Source of the DNA: Taishania pollutisoli
Lineage (GTDB): Bacteria > Bacteroidota > Bacteroidia > Flavobacteriales_D > Crocinitomicaceae
Length of the DNA: 64,000 nt
NCBI RefSeq assembly: GCF_014518315.1
Contig: NZ_JACVEL010000005.1
Span: forward strand, 183,198-247,197
Direction of reading: 5' to 3'
This document shows, piece after piece, positions 18,630 to 27,341 of this stretch. The stretch's first letter is position 1. Each line of letters begins with the position of its first letter. The notes below the pieces were generated by a model. That model saw only the letters and a list, made by a program, of their open reading frames with translations. It ran no database searches and was not told the origin of the DNA. Both the position numbers and the translations under genes were made by a program.

Positions 18630-20474
18630 TTAAGAAATTCCCTGCAAAGAAGAAAGGTACGCGTAGGTACCACCTTTCCCGATCAGTTCATCATGGGTTC
18701 CCCGTTCGATGATTTCTCCTTTGGAAAGCACAATAATTTCGTCCGCATTGCGAATGGTACTCAGCCGGTGTGCAATCACCAGCGAGGTTCTGTCTGCCAT
18801 CAGTTTATTAAGCGCTTCCTGCACCAGTTTTTCGGATTCGGTATCCAGGGCGGAAGTGGCTTCATCCAGGATCAGGATATCCGGATTTTTCAGGACTGCC
18901 CGGGCGATACTCACCCGTTGCTTTTGCCCGCCTGACAATTTATTTCCACGCTCACCGATCTGGGTATCGTACCCGTTTTCCAACTCTTCAATAAATTTGT
19001 GCGCATTGGCAATTTTGGCTGCCTCTATGATTTCTTCCCGCGTAGCATGTGGTTTTCCGAACGCAATGTTTTCCGCAACTGTTCCGTTAAACAAAATAGA
19101 TTCCTGGCTCACAATACCGATTTTACTGCGCAGGTAATCTACTTTCAGGTCACGGATGTTGACATCATCGATAAAAATTCCCCCTGACTGCACATCATAA
19201 AAACGCGGAAGCAAATCTGAAATAGTTGACTTACCACTCCCCGATTCTCCAACCAGGGCGACTGTTTTTCCTTTAGGAATGAAAAAAGAGACCTGTTTCA
19301 ACACCGCTTCTTCACTGTAAGCAAACGATACATTTTCATACCGGATTCCATCCCGCAATTCTACCGAGGAAACCGGATGTGCCACTTCGTGAATTTTTTC
19401 ATCTGTATCAAGCACTTCATTGATGCGCAGCTGTGCTGCTTCTGCTTTATTCAGGTTGGCTACAGATGTTGCAATCCCCTGAATCGGGCGCAATAATTGA
19501 GAGAAAACCAGAATAAACCCGATGAACTGTGGTCCGTCGAACCCATTACCGGCCTTGTTGTCAAGAATCATGCTTCCTCCGTACCAGACAATCCCCAGCA
19601 TGACTACCACTGCCAGGAATTCATTCAGTGGCGGAGAAAGGTCTCGTTTTCGGAATGCTTTTGTTGTGAGTTGTTGGTGGCGCAGGTTCGTTTTTCCGAA
19701 TGATTCCCGGATAAATTTCTGCGCATTGAATGCTTTGATAATGCGGATTCCACCCAATGCTTCTTCCATTTTGGAAAACAGCACTCCCAATTCGATCCGT
19801 TCCTGTCCTGCCGTTCGCTTTAAACTCTTCCCGATGCGGGAAATAACAAATGCTGTTAATGGCAGCAAAATAAATGAAAAGAGTGTAAGCTGCGGGCTCC
19901 AGTACAGCAATGCCGCTACATTCAGAATCACAGCAATGGGCTCCCTGAAAAACAGTTCAAGGACAGCAATCACCGCAATTTCGATTTCACCAACATCACT
20001 TTGAATCCGTGCCATCAGGTCGCCTTTCCGCTCATTACTGTAGTACGACAATGGTAAAGACATCGCTTTATTAAACAAATTCTGACGCACATCCCTTACG
20101 ACTGCCATTCTCAATTCTGATTGGTGCCAGATCGCTCCGTAACGAAATAAATTTTTCAGAAAAAAGGCAACCAATACCGAGCAACAGACAAACAACAGTG
20201 CATTTTTGGGGTTCTCTGCCACCATGCTTTGGGTAAAGTAGTTGTAATAGTCGGAAACATACCTGATCCCGCCAGAGAATGTCCCGTCATAAACAGGTTT
20301 ACTCACCGTTACGATTTCATCGGAGCTATCCGGGAAAATCAATTGCAGGAACGGGATGAACAGTACCATTGAAATGAGGTTAAAAATCACAAACAACAGG
20401 TTGTAAACAATGACCAGTACAGCAAGTCCCTTGTACCTGAATGTCTGCCTGTAAATCTCAATGGTATTTTTCAT
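18630..20474 (-). CDS. MsbA-like ABC exporter (fused permease and ATPase)
   Basis: About 614 residues. Residues 1-340 hold six membrane helices of the ABC type I exporter fold; the C-terminal nucleotide-binding domain shows Walker A GESGSGKST, signature LSGGQKQR, Walker B ILILDEATSALD and the switch AHRLST. Such half-transporters dimerise and flip lipids or drugs; in Bacteroidota this form is often annotated as a lipid A exporter, but specificity cannot be told from sequence. The start is taken as the second Met (MKNTIEIYRQTF) because the six codons before it overlap a promoter-like box. It converges with hutI; no terminator was seen between them. Confidence 0.9.
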   Translation of the reverse strand: MKNTIEIYRQTFRYKGLAVLVIVYNLLFVIFNLISMVLFIPFLQLIFPDSSDEIVTVSKPVYDGTFSGGIRYVSDYYNYFTQSMVAENPKNALLFVCCSVLVAFFLKNLFRYGAIWHQSELRMAVVRDVRQNLFNKAMSLPLSYYSNERKGDLMARIQSDVGEIEIAVIAVLELFFREPIAVILNVAALLYWSPQLTLFSFILLPLTAFVISRIGKSLKRTAGQERIELGVLFSKMEEALGGIRIIKAFNAQKFIRESFGKTNLRHQQLTTKAFRKRDLSPPLNEFLAVVVMLGIVWYGGSMILDNKAGNGFDGPQFIGFILVFSQLLRPIQGIATSVANLNKAEAAQLRINEVLDTDEKIHEVAHPVSSVELRDGIRYENVSFAYSEEAVLKQVSFFIPKGKTVALVGESGSGKSTISDLLPRFYDVQSGGIFIDDVNIRDLKVDYLRSKIGIVSQESILFNGTVAENIAFGKPHATREEIIEAAKIANAHKFIEELENGYDTQIGERGNKLSGGQKQRVSIARAVLKNPDILILDEATSALDTESEKLVQEALNKLMADRTSLVIAHRLSTIRNADEIIVLSKGEIIERGTHDELIGKGGTYAYLSSLQGIS

Positions 20475-20479
20475 TGCGC

Positions 20480-20487
20480 TAAAGTTA
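20480..20487 (-). promoter_or_regulatory. Putative -7 box flush with the ABC exporter start
   Basis: The minus strand reads TAACTTTA (seven of eight matches to TAnnTTTG), then GCGCA, then the exporter ATG: the same 5-base spacing as at murB and the LytS-like kinase. Confidence 0.4.
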
Positions 20488-20601
20488 CACAAAATGATTT
20501 GATAGAAGTAACAGCTGAAGGGAGGAAAAAAATCAGCTCTGGCAGTGTGATTCCAAAATATTTGATAATTTTAGTCGTCCAACACAACAACAGGCATTCA
20601 A

Positions 20602-21369
20602 ATGAGCACCATAAATTTTGAATCTTCACAATATGTTTCGGTAGAGTTTTCTCTTGCCAATGCAGGACAACGTCTACTCGCTGCCTTTGTTGACATGGCT
20701 GTTTTCATTGTCTATTTCATTGTGATGATCGCTTTTTTGGGCGAGTCACTTATTTTCAGTGTGCACACTTACGCCGATTTCTTTTGGTTATTGCTCATCA
20801 AAGCTCCCTGGATTTTGTACAACCCGGTGTGTGAATACTTTATGCACGGGCAGACGTTGGGGAAATACATTGTCGGAATCCGGGTTGTGACCTTAAACGG
20901 TGATCGTCCAAAATTGAAAGAAGTCTTTACCCGGTGGATTTTCAAAGGTGACTTTCTCTGGATCAGTGCCAATATTTTTGTCTATGTCTGGTTTGGGATG
21001 GGACTTGTTGCCATCGCTGTAATCAGCCTGTCAAACTACCGGCAACGCCTCGCTGACGTCTTGTCCAACACCATTGTGATTAAAACAAAAGGGAGCAACG
21101 CATATAATTTAAAGGATATTCTTTCGATCAAAGACACCAATACACACGATGTTCAGTATCCGCAAGTCATTCGTTTTACCGATGAGGACATGATGTTGAT
21201 CAAAAATACGATTTTGCGCCTGCGCAAACACCCGACTCCGGAAACGATCAAATTCGGAAAAGAGCTCTGTGATGAAACAGCACGACTGATGGGTATTGAA
21301 CCTGTTCAATCGAAACGCATGGAGTTTTTACAAAACGTACTGCAGGACTATGTGGTATTGACGCGGTAG
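20602..21369 (+). CDS. RDD family membrane protein
   Basis: 255 residues. The N-terminal 160 form an RDD domain with three or four membrane helices: the family's first-helix Arg and Asp are in GQRLLAAFVDMAVF and the middle motif is GQTLGKYIVGIRVV. The last 90 residues are soluble and helical, ending near VLQDYVVLTR, a C-terminal extension seen in some Bacteroidota members. Proposed roles for RDD proteins include ion/proton exchange, but none is established for this type. A near-consensus promoter box (TAATTTTA) lies at 20566-20573, divergent from the ABC exporter. Confidence 0.85.
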   Translation: MSTINFESSQYVSVEFSLANAGQRLLAAFVDMAVFIVYFIVMIAFLGESLIFSVHTYADFFWLLLIKAPWILYNPVCEYFMHGQTLGKYIVGIRVVTLNGDRPKLKEVFTRWIFKGDFLWISANIFVYVWFGMGLVAIAVISLSNYRQRLADVLSNTIVIKTKGSNAYNLKDILSIKDTNTHDVQYPQVIRFTDEDMMLIKNTILRLRKHPTPETIKFGKELCDETARLMGIEPVQSKRMEFLQNVLQDYVVLTR

Positions 21370-21806
21370 TTTTCTGAATATTGAATTATTGAAGTTTCAT
21401 AACAACTGACCTCCCCTCACAGTCATTAAAATGCTCTAAATAGAGGTTTTTAGAACCCTTTTGTACAAATACATCGTTTGAATGTATACTCGTGCATCTA
21501 TTTTGTAAAGGTGTTGAATCTACGTGCCGGCATCAGTACTGTTCCTTGGTAAGCAAGAATCTTTAACGCATAATTAAACAACTGTTTATCAATAAAATAA
21601 ATCAAAAAAAAGCAGTTTTAGTTCCAAAAAATGAAACAGGTTCAAACTGCAGGGTTTCAGGTAGTGAGAACCACAATCGTGTAATTTTATTACTTTTAAA
21701 CCATCTGATTTTTAGGAAAATTTAAACATCGGAGCAAACTACAGCATGAATAAATTTGCATGAATCTGGACGCGCATAATAAACACTTATAAAAAACACT
21801 AACAAC
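21370..21806 (+). other. Non-coding gap upstream of MORN gene
   Basis: 437 AT-rich bases with stop codons in all frames. Apart from the promoter box at 21751-21758 I see no hairpin terminator, repeat or gene-like frame. Confidence 0.55.
21751..21758 (+). promoter_or_regulatory. Putative -7 box of MORN gene promoter
   Basis: TAAATTTG is a perfect TAnnTTTG match 48 bases upstream of the ATG at 21807. Confidence 0.5.
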
Positions 21807-23030
21807 ATGAAATTTTATAAACATATTACTCTCTCAATAATTCTGGTTATATGCATGATTGGTCCGTTGAATGTATCTGCTCAAAATTTGGGAAAAGATC
21901 AGGAAGCATGTAAATATGTAGATGCTAACATAGTTGAGAACTCGCGTATTGAGTGGGACGGAAAATGTAAAAACGGCTATATTCATGGAAAAGGAACATT
22001 GAAAGTCTATTCCGGTGAAACGTTATATGCGACCTATATCGGAGAGGTAAAAAATGGAGATCTGAACGGACAAGGAAAATTAGTTTTTGAAGACACCTCA
22101 TACGAAGGGGAATTTAAAAACGGAAAATTTGACGGATTCGGAAAATACAAAGCGCCTGAATTAGAATATACTGGATATTTTAAAAATCATGTGCGAAACG
22201 GCTTCGGTAAATACACCTCTACTGACGGTGAATTGTATGAAGGGGAATATTTGAATAATGAAAAGCACGGAAAAGGAAAGGCAACTCTCTCGAATGGTGA
22301 TAAATATGAGGGAGATTTTAAAAATGGAATGGCAGAAGGATATGGTAAAATAACTTTTTCAGACGGAGGCGTTTATGAAGGAACATTCATTGCCGGACAA
22401 CCAAACGGGAAAGGAATGTATATCACTGCAGCACAAGAATGGAAATATCAAGGGGATTTTAAAAACGGAGTCATGGAAGGCGTAGGCAAACTCGCTTATT
22501 CAACAGGAGATGTCTATGAAGGAGAATTTTCCAATAACCAAATGAATGGAAAAGGAATATTTACATTTGAAGACGGATCCAAATATCAAGGTCAGATATC
22601 TAATGGAGAATTTCACGGGTACGGAAAATTTTCTGCTCCAAACGGAGATGTATATGAAGGAAATTTTAAAAAGAGTATAAAAGATGGAATGGGGACGATG
22701 ACAACACGTGATGGCATTTATACAGGAGAGTTCAAAGACGACGTGATGCATGGAAAAGGGAAATTGACGTACACGATCGGAGATATTTATGAAGGTGAGT
22801 TCCGAAACGGGATGTTTGAGGGAATGGGATACCTTCAATTAGGAAACGGAGATAGATATACAGGTGGCTTTTCTAATCATCAAATAAATGGTGAGGGTCA
22901 CTATCAATTTACAAACGGTTATTATTTTAAAGGCGAGTTTCTGAACGGACAATATATCAATGGGACGATATTTGATCCTAACAATCAGATTTTTGAGGAG
23001 TACAAAGATGGTGTAAAATTGAATGAGTGA
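21807..23030 (+). CDS. Secreted MORN-repeat protein
   Basis: 407 residues. A signal peptide ends VSA before Q (about residue 25). A short N-terminal segment with two cysteines follows, then about 14 consecutive MORN repeats of roughly 23 residues (pattern YEGEFKNG..hGkGk), forming a long single-layer beta-hairpin rod that covers nearly the whole protein. No sorting domain, lipobox or enzyme domain is present, so the mature protein is probably periplasmic. MORN repeats mediate protein or lipid contacts; the partner is unknown. The next gene (140 bases on) is an unknown cytoplasmic protein. By eye this pair is more AT-rich than its surroundings. Confidence 0.88.
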   Translation: MKFYKHITLSIILVICMIGPLNVSAQNLGKDQEACKYVDANIVENSRIEWDGKCKNGYIHGKGTLKVYSGETLYATYIGEVKNGDLNGQGKLVFEDTSYEGEFKNGKFDGFGKYKAPELEYTGYFKNHVRNGFGKYTSTDGELYEGEYLNNEKHGKGKATLSNGDKYEGDFKNGMAEGYGKITFSDGGVYEGTFIAGQPNGKGMYITAAQEWKYQGDFKNGVMEGVGKLAYSTGDVYEGEFSNNQMNGKGIFTFEDGSKYQGQISNGEFHGYGKFSAPNGDVYEGNFKKSIKDGMGTMTTRDGIYTGEFKDDVMHGKGKLTYTIGDIYEGEFRNGMFEGMGYLQLGNGDRYTGGFSNHQINGEGHYQFTNGYYFKGEFLNGQYINGTIFDPNNQIFEEYKDGVKLNE

Positions 23031-23170
23031 TAAATGAAGGACTATCCTAAAAATACAAGCATAAATACCGATCTGCAAAGCAAGAAAGCATCAAAAGGAA
23101 AATATGACAAAAAATGAAAAATAATTCGTTAATTTAGAATGGGGTATTCCGTAAAAATCAACAATAAAAA

Positions 23171-24004
23171 ATGACCAAAGAAATTCTAACCCTTATTGAT
23201 AATCACACCTATACAGCTGCTTATAACCTGGTAAAGCAAAACGAACGGTTAGCAAAAATTTATGTTGTATGGACACTCGTGTATGACGGACAAAAATTTG
23301 AAACGATTGACCGAACCATCCATTCTGATGATGTTGGCAATGAGATCATCGAATCGGTTAAACTATACATTCATTTGTCACAATCAAATTGGGATAAGGA
23401 ATTATTGTCGGAGTTCAGACGGGTAGCGAAAATGATTATCGCAGAGATAGCAGCCGGGTTAAGAAATGCCTCACATACGATCGTAGACGGACAGATCATA
23501 CATACCCCTGCCCACCTAATAAAACCTGACGTCAGGGATTATATCCAGGAATTAATTGAGCACTTTGACAAAAAAGAATTGTATGAAAGTAAAGCAGATA
23601 TGGCGCGTGTCAAGGCTCAGTTAACGTTGACGATGAACCTGGAAAAACGCTATGTCGGGGCTGACATGATTCAATATGGTACGTTTTACGAAAACGTGAA
23701 ACAATACGAAGACAGTGTTCAAATATACTATGCGGTAGTTCACGACTTTGAAGAAGCTCTTGATTCAGTAGCTTATGAAGACAAAGAAGAACAACTTTTA
23801 GAACTAGGTTTTTTAAAAGACGCGTATGAAGGAATTTTAAGGTTGACAGATACTCCAGATATTCAACAAAAACTGGATGAACTGAATTTCGTTGTGTCAA
23901 CATTGCAACATCAATCTGATTCAGAATCATTCAACCAGTCCACAGGAGATAATCATCATGTTGTTGAAAAAAAATCGTGGTTTAAACGAATTTTGAATAA
24001 TTAG
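23171..24004 (+). CDS. Uncharacterised helical protein
   Basis: 277 residues, no signal peptide or membrane segment, so probably cytoplasmic. The composition is strongly alpha-helical and charged, with paired-helix spacing in the second half (YENVKQYEDSVQIYYAVV) that recalls TPR-like repeats. The C-terminus is short, polar and ends in a basic KKSWFKRILNN segment, which could be an amphipathic membrane-binding tail. I do not recognise the family. It follows the MORN gene by 140 bases in the same direction; whether they share a transcript is unclear. Confidence 0.6.
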   Translation: MTKEILTLIDNHTYTAAYNLVKQNERLAKIYVVWTLVYDGQKFETIDRTIHSDDVGNEIIESVKLYIHLSQSNWDKELLSEFRRVAKMIIAEIAAGLRNASHTIVDGQIIHTPAHLIKPDVRDYIQELIEHFDKKELYESKADMARVKAQLTLTMNLEKRYVGADMIQYGTFYENVKQYEDSVQIYYAVVHDFEEALDSVAYEDKEEQLLELGFLKDAYEGILRLTDTPDIQQKLDELNFVVSTLQHQSDSESFNQSTGDNHHVVEKKSWFKRILNN

Positions 24005-24044
24005 GAAGAAACAAGATTGACTCGTTTAATGTTTCGTTAGTTAT

Positions 24045-24078
24045 TCAAAAAAACAAAGGAAGGACAAATGCCCTTCCT
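24045..24078 (-). terminator. Intrinsic terminator of the adhesin module
   Basis: On the minus strand AGGAAGG and CCTTCCT form a 7-base stem with an 8-base loop, followed by TTTGTTTTTTTG. It lies just after the OmpA-family gene that ends the module. Confidence 0.75.
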
Positions 24079-24105
24079 CTGCTGCTAACTTACGAAACCT
24101 AACCA

Positions 24106-26361
24106 CTAAAAACTATCTGTACTGGTGTTGCTCACTTTCAGCTTATCATCACCTGTAGAGATTACCTTAAATTCTGTTCGTCTGTTCTTTTCGTGCTCTT
24201 CTTCCGGACAATCCGATTTTACGGTTCCTTCACATGCGCAATCATTCAACAGACGCGATTCACCGTACCCTTTCCCGTAAATACGCTCCGGATTAGTAAT
24301 TTTCTTCTTGATATATTCTGCGGAAGCCTTCGCACGCTTATCCGACAATGACATGTTGTATGCTTTCGATGCCCGGCAGTCTGTGTGAGATCCTAATTCT
24401 ACCACCATATTTGGGTACTTGTTCATCACATCCACAATTTTGTCCAGCTCTTTTGCTGCATCCGGGCGAATGGCATACTTGTTCAAGTCAAAATTAATCG
24501 GGTTAATCTGTACCATTTCCGACAAATCTTTTACCTCCGGATCCAGTCCAAGATCCAGAAGCGCATGAATATCGTACTGTCCTGGCTTGTCAAACAAGGT
24601 ATTGTAGGTAACTGTTTTTGAGAAATATCCTTCTTTCTGCAATACCAGGTTGTAACTGCCACGTTCGTTGAGTTTTTTTCCGAACAATGCTTCCCGGAAA
24701 TCACCGGATACAGGCGTCACAATCCTTTTCGATTTATCCGTCATGTTGTCCACCAGGTACACTTGTACCCCTTCCAGCGGCAATCCTGTTTTTTTATCTG
24801 TGATCAATGCATACAGCGACAAACCAGGATCTTTTTCCAGGATGACATCTGCAATGACAACTTGCTCATTGGTGAACGTATTTGCCAGATTCTTTCCGTC
24901 AAAATAATCTGTTTTTGTACCTGTCAACCCATAGTTTTTTTCGTATTCCGCTTCAAAGGAGTATACCCCGTTTTCGTCAGCAGTAACTGATTCAATAACC
25001 GTTCCTTTGTCATCTTTCAGGTCAATTTTTGCAAACGGAACAAGTTCTCCTTTCTTATCTTTTGCAGTTCCTTTAATGGTAATTCCAAATACAAACGGAC
25101 GAATCGATTGCACCGCGTAGATGTCATCTCCACCTTTTCCGCCATCCCTATTGGATGAAAGGAAACCTGTCTTTAAATCGTTGGACAAATTGAATGCGAA
25201 ATCGTCAAACTGACCATTCACCGGCAATCCGAGGTTGTGAATTTTCCCGAATTGCTCTCCTTCCGGCAACGCAACAAATACATCCAATCCTCCCAATCCC
25301 GGGTGACCATCTGTTGAGAAAAACAACCTGCCTTCTCCGTCAATAAACGGGAACATCTCCTGCCCTTCCGTATTGATTTCTTTCCCCAGATTGATCATTT
25401 CTCCGAAAGTTCCGTCCGGTAAAATTGCTGCTTTATAAATATCCGCACCGCCGTGTCCTCCCGGTTTATCCGATACAAAATAGATCGTTTTTCCATCTTT
25501 TGAAATCGTTGGATGTCCGACAGAAAAGTCTTTGGAATTGTAAGGAAATTCTTGTTCATTGACCCATTTTCCATGTTCATCCACGGTTGCACTGTACAAC
25601 TTCAGGTTCTGGATCTTTTGTCCGTCACGGCGTTTACTTCCTGAAGCAATGTTATTGCGGGTAAAATAAACGGTCTTCCCATCGGGTGCAAATGCCAGCG
25701 GACCTTCGTGAAACTTGGTGTTCACCTTCGAAACACGCTTCGGTTTTCCCAACTGTTGCTGATCGACTGTCACCTGGTAGACGTCCAGGAAGCGCTTGGC
25801 ATCCCATGCCCACTCATTTTTGACAAAGGCGCGTTTTTTCCGTGCCGTAATAAAATACATCTTGTCCTGTGACGGGTTGTAATACCCTCCGAAATCGGCA
25901 GCAGCGGTATTCAAACTCAGGTTTTCCAATGAAAAAAACGGCTGAGTTTTCTCAATGTTGGATTTATACCCGGTATTTGTCAAAAACAATTGGCTCCGTA
26001 TATCTGCTGTAGCGGCCTGACTGTACTTATTCATCCACTTATCGCTTTCCATGTAATTTCCGGTCTGTTTCAATGCAGAAGCGTAATTGTAATAATCTTC
26101 CAGCCTGGCTTCAGGAGATTCAATCATCTGGCTGTAATAATCAACTGCCTTCGTATAGTTATCCATTTTCAGGTAACTCAACGCCAGTTTACTTTTCAAT
26201 GCCGGGCTGTCTACTTCGGAACCAATCAGGTCTTCATACAATTCGGCAGCATATGCGTACGACAAACGGTTGAAATAACTGTCTGCTTTCTTCAATTTAC
26301 CCGATTGTGCAAACAGGGCCATTGAAATACTGCAACTAATTGCTAATAGAACTATTTTCAT
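24106..26361 (-). CDS. TPR-PD40-OmpA envelope protein of T9SS adhesin module (PorE/SprD-like)
   Basis: 751 residues. A signal peptide ends LFA before Q. Residues about 20-160 are TPR-like helices; about 165-410 contain PD40/WD-like beta-propeller blades (FAPDGKTVYFTRNN, ISKDGKTIYFVSD); about 420-610 are two carboxypeptidase-regulatory-like beta sandwiches; and about 628-745 are an OmpA peptidoglycan-binding domain (LGSHTDCRASKAYNMSLSDKRA). The layout matches proteins that tie the PorP/SprF membrane component to the cell wall in type IX secretion and gliding. It is the last gene of the module, 23 bases after the PorP/SprF gene, and is followed by a terminator. Confidence 0.9.
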   Translation of the reverse strand: MKIVLLAISCSISMALFAQSGKLKKADSYFNRLSYAYAAELYEDLIGSEVDSPALKSKLALSYLKMDNYTKAVDYYSQMIESPEARLEDYYNYASALKQTGNYMESDKWMNKYSQAATADIRSQLFLTNTGYKSNIEKTQPFFSLENLSLNTAAADFGGYYNPSQDKMYFITARKKRAFVKNEWAWDAKRFLDVYQVTVDQQQLGKPKRVSKVNTKFHEGPLAFAPDGKTVYFTRNNIASGSKRRDGQKIQNLKLYSATVDEHGKWVNEQEFPYNSKDFSVGHPTISKDGKTIYFVSDKPGGHGGADIYKAAILPDGTFGEMINLGKEINTEGQEMFPFIDGEGRLFFSTDGHPGLGGLDVFVALPEGEQFGKIHNLGLPVNGQFDDFAFNLSNDLKTGFLSSNRDGGKGGDDIYAVQSIRPFVFGITIKGTAKDKKGELVPFAKIDLKDDKGTVIESVTADENGVYSFEAEYEKNYGLTGTKTDYFDGKNLANTFTNEQVVIADVILEKDPGLSLYALITDKKTGLPLEGVQVYLVDNMTDKSKRIVTPVSGDFREALFGKKLNERGSYNLVLQKEGYFSKTVTYNTLFDKPGQYDIHALLDLGLDPEVKDLSEMVQINPINFDLNKYAIRPDAAKELDKIVDVMNKYPNMVVELGSHTDCRASKAYNMSLSDKRAKASAEYIKKKITNPERIYGKGYGESRLLNDCACEGTVKSDCPEEEHEKNRRTEFKVISTGDDKLKVSNTSTDSF

Positions 26362-26384
26362 GTCTATGTCTGTGTTTTTTAGAA

Positions 26385-27308
26385 TTAGAAATAACGGGGT
26401 GAACGGATCCCTTCTTTTTTGAACAAACAGTCATACGACAGCATGATTTCAAACGATCCGTTGTTATAGTTTCTCAATCGTTGTGTTCCGAAATCACTGG
26501 CTACCCCGATTTTGAACTGCGGTGTGATCTGTACCTGTACAAATGCTCCAAACGCAGCCAATAAGCGATAATTTGCTCCCAACCACAGTTTTTCATTGTA
26601 AATGGCTGCTGCTGTCAGATCCAGGCTCAACGGAGCTCCCTCTGTTATTTTCAACAAGGAAGTCGGGCGGAGTTTCCATTTATCCGATAGGCGAATCACC
26701 CCTCCGATAGTCGCAAAATAATGGCGACGTTCCAGGTTGGTTGTACTCAGTTCATCATAACTTCGTTCCAGTAATTTCGGAGTACTCACACCAATGAAAA
26801 AACCGGGTGTATGGTAATAGATTCCAAACCCGAAATTCGGATTGATGTTGTTGCGAATATTCTGCAATAATTTCGGATCGTTCGGGTTATCTGTGTTCAG
26901 TCCTTCTCTTCCGATATTGATCAGGTTAATCCCTCCTTTCACACCAAATGCCAGTTTACCCCGATGATTTTTAAATTTCACCGTATATGACGCATCGGCG
27001 TAAAACATCGTCTGGTTCATCGGGCCAATGTTGTCATTGACAGCAGTCAACCCCAATCCGATGGATTCATACGACAGCGGAGAGTGAATACTGAATGTGG
27101 ATGAACGGGGCCTTCCGTCAAATCCTACCCACTGTTCGCGGTGGATTCCCGTCATGTTCAGCATTCCACGACTACCGGCATAGGCCGGATTGATGAACAG
27201 CATGTTGTCAAAATACTGTGTATAATGAGGATCCTGCTGTGCGGTTGCACCGGTGCTTCCGAGAAGCACCAGTGTCAGACAACCTGCTAAAAACTTAATT
27301 GTTTTCAT
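26385..27308 (-). CDS. PorP/SprF family outer-membrane protein
   Basis: About 307 residues. A signal peptide ends ATA before Q, and the mature part has the family's opening QDPHYTQYFDNMLFINPAYAG, shown here only in part (DPHYTQYFDNMLFINPAYAG). The rest is a run of amphipathic beta strands of a barrel. PorP/SprF proteins are needed for secretion or surface anchoring of cargo with type B T9SS sorting domains, and the gene immediately upstream encodes exactly such a cargo. The start was set to ATG at 27308; an in-frame TTG five codons upstream is less likely. Confidence 0.92.
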   Translation of the reverse strand: MKTIKFLAGCLTLVLLGSTGATAQQDPHYTQYFDNMLFINPAYAGSRGMLNMTGIHREQWVGFDGRPRSSTFSIHSPLSYESIGLGLTAVNDNIGPMNQTMFYADASYTVKFKNHRGKLAFGVKGGINLINIGREGLNTDNPNDPKLLQNIRNNINPNFGFGIYYHTPGFFIGVSTPKLLERSYDELSTTNLERRHYFATIGGVIRLSDKWKLRPTSLLKITEGAPLSLDLTAAAIYNEKLWLGANYRLLAAFGAFVQVQITPQFKIGVASDFGTQRLRNYNNGSFEIMLSYDCLFKKEGIRSPRYF

Positions 27309-27341
27309 TCTTATGTTTTTCAATGTGAAAAATTTCTATTC

